Assembly (NCBI RefSeq): GCF_029338335.1
Contig: NZ_CP119797.1
Source of the DNA: Halomontanus rarus
GTDB lineage: Archaea > Halobacteriota > Halobacteria > Halobacteriales > Natrialbaceae
Direction: 5' to 3' (one strand)
Length of the DNA stretch: 64,000 bases
Shown piece after piece: positions 63,097-64,000 of the stretch. A program made the position numbers and the translations under genes. The notes beneath the pieces are model-generated. The model saw only the letters and a list, made by a program, of their open reading frames with translations. It searched no databases and was not told the DNA's origin. Positions within the stretch are counted from its first letter, which is position 1. Every line of letters begins with the position of its first letter.

Positions 63097-64000
63097 ATGC
63101 GTGAAGCACGCGTTCTCCTGATCGCCCAGAACGATCCCGTCGAGGTCGAAGACGAGGATCGAATCGAGACGAACCTGTCGAATTCCCTCGCGCTCCTCGA
63201 CGAAGCGAAGGCGTACGATCCCGATTTCGTTTGTTTTCCGGAGTTCATCCTGCAGCTTCGGTTCGACCACGACGGCCTCGCACGCGAGGACGTCGCACAG
63301 CCCATCCCCGGTCCGGCGACCGACGCCGTCGGCGAGAAGGCCGCGGAACTCGAGAGTTACGTTCTCTTTCCGATGATCGAGCGAGACGGCGACGACCTCT
63401 ACAACGCGATCGCGTTCGTCGGACCGGACGGGGAGGTGATCGGTACGTCTCACAAGCTCGTGCCGACGATCGGAGAGATGGAAGACGGGACGAAACCCGG
63501 AGAGGACGTGGTCGTGTGGGAGACCGAGTTCGGTCGAGTGGGATCGCTGATCTGCTGGGACAGCCGCTATCCGGAACTCGGCGTGCGCCTGGCCCAGAAG
63601 GGGGCGGACCTCGTCTTCTTCCCGACGACCGGCTCGGCGCACCTCCCCTTTCGCACGTGGGCGAGCTACTACGGCTACCACGTCGCGTACTGCGACAAGA
63701 ACGACGCGAAGGTGTTCACCCCGACGGGCGACGTGATCGCCCACAACGACGACGGCTTCGCCAACCCGTCCATCGACCTCGGAGACGGCGGCGAAGCTCA
63801 CCTCTCCTTCTCGATCGTCAACACCGACGTCGGCGTCTACGGCGACTCCCAGACGATGGGTGCGATGTCCGACATTCTGGACGAGTACGCCGGATCGCTG
63901 GTGTTCCACGAGGCGAACCGCGAGGGAACCGTGGTTCTCGAGTCGGTCGACGACTCGGTGACGCTGGCCGACGTCGAGAACGAATTCGGCGTCGAACCGA
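63097..64000 (+). CDS. Nitrilase-superfamily carbon-nitrogen hydrolase, paralogue 2 (3' end cut by window)
   Basis: At least 301 residues; the frame is open to the window end. Glu (FPEFILQ), Lys (GTSHKLVPTIGE) and Cys (LICWDSRYPE) of the nitrilase triad are present. It shares IPGPATDAV, WETEFG, GADLVxFPTxGSAH and YCDKNDAK-type segments with the copy at 34685-35683. The role should be amide, carbamoyl or nitrile hydrolysis. The two paralogues could act on successive or alternative amides of the imported compound (inference). Confidence 0.88.
   Translation, partial: MREARVLLIAQNDPVEVEDEDRIETNLSNSLALLDEAKAYDPDFVCFPEFILQLRFDHDGLAREDVAQPIPGPATDAVGEKAAELESYVLFPMIERDGDDLYNAIAFVGPDGEVIGTSHKLVPTIGEMEDGTKPGEDVVVWETEFGRVGSLICWDSRYPELGVRLAQKGADLVFFPTTGSAHLPFRTWASYYGYHVAYCDKNDAKVFTPTGDVIAHNDDGFANPSIDLGDGGEAHLSFSIVNTDVGVYGDSQTMGAMSDILDEYAGSLVFHEANREGTVVLESVDDSVTLADVENEFGVEP

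Noticed and set aside
1..64000. tRNA, rRNA, CRISPR array, integrase or intact transposase
   Set aside because: None was recognised on reading either strand; only the hairpin at 30967-30986 hints at a former mobile element.

Overview
The window looks like a chromosomal or megaplasmid accessory segment of an extremely halophilic archaeon (class Halobacteria; the abundance of CTCGAG words suggests something near Haloterrigena, Natrinema or Natronorubrum, but this is only suggestive). The evidence is high G+C with strong GC3, very acidic predicted proteins, archaeal TATA-like boxes about 26-35 nt upstream of many start codons (leaderless or short-leader transcripts), Tat rather than Sec signals on the exported proteins, and GGAGGTGATC Shine-Dalgarno sites only at coupled internal genes. 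No rRNA, tRNA, CRISPR array, integrase or intact insertion sequence was seen.

Layout. 1-21.8 kb: a sulfatase (cut by the window start), a creatininase-family amidase with a broken SMP-30/gluconolactonase relic behind it, two ceramidase-N-domain-like proteins, a Tat-exported two-domain amidohydrolase, a sugar-phosphate isomerase/epimerase, an LLM-class oxidoreductase, a DUF3604 and a PHP-like protein facing each other, a D-2-hydroxyacid dehydrogenase, two tandem two-domain amidohydrolases, a short Gfo/Idh/MocA oxidoreductase and an M14 carboxypeptidase. 21.8-24 kb: a decayed, AT-richer stretch holding a frameshifted amidohydrolase fragment and two small membrane proteins. 24-31 kb: a complete family-5 (dipeptide/oligopeptide type) ABC importer. 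31-46.7 kb: sulfatase, heparinase II/III-like lyase, nitrilase-type hydrolase, HEAT-repeat protein, a second full sulfatase, a divergent enolase-superfamily enzyme, an acyl-CoA synthetase, an epimerase-like protein, an AAC(3)-family acetyltransferase and a seven-repeat FG-GAP/VCBS propeller. 46.7-64 kb: second sugar isomerase, an orphan KbaZ/GatZ-type aldolase subunit, a BadF-type sugar kinase, an IclR regulator with a perfect operator-like palindrome, a DegT aminotransferase, an NAD-dependent epimerase/dehydrogenase, a class-III aminotransferase, two more tandem amidohydrolases, a mandelate-racemase-like enzyme coupled to a single-domain amidohydrolase, and a second nitrilase paralogue running off the window.

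How it may fit together (inference): the mixture of sulfatases, a heparinase-like lyase, sugar isomerases, enolase-superfamily dehydratase/racemase types, sugar dehydrogenases, a sugar kinase, an aldolase subunit, PLP aminotransferases and an oligo-solute importer resembles a catabolic island for sulfated, amide-bearing amino-sugar or uronate compounds. The sulfatases and the lyase have no signal peptide, so oligomers would be imported first and dismantled inside the cell. The most unusual feature is a family of five fused two-domain amidohydrolases in which one half keeps the metal ligands and the other has lost them, with the intact half at the C-terminus in one subgroup and at the N-terminus in the other.
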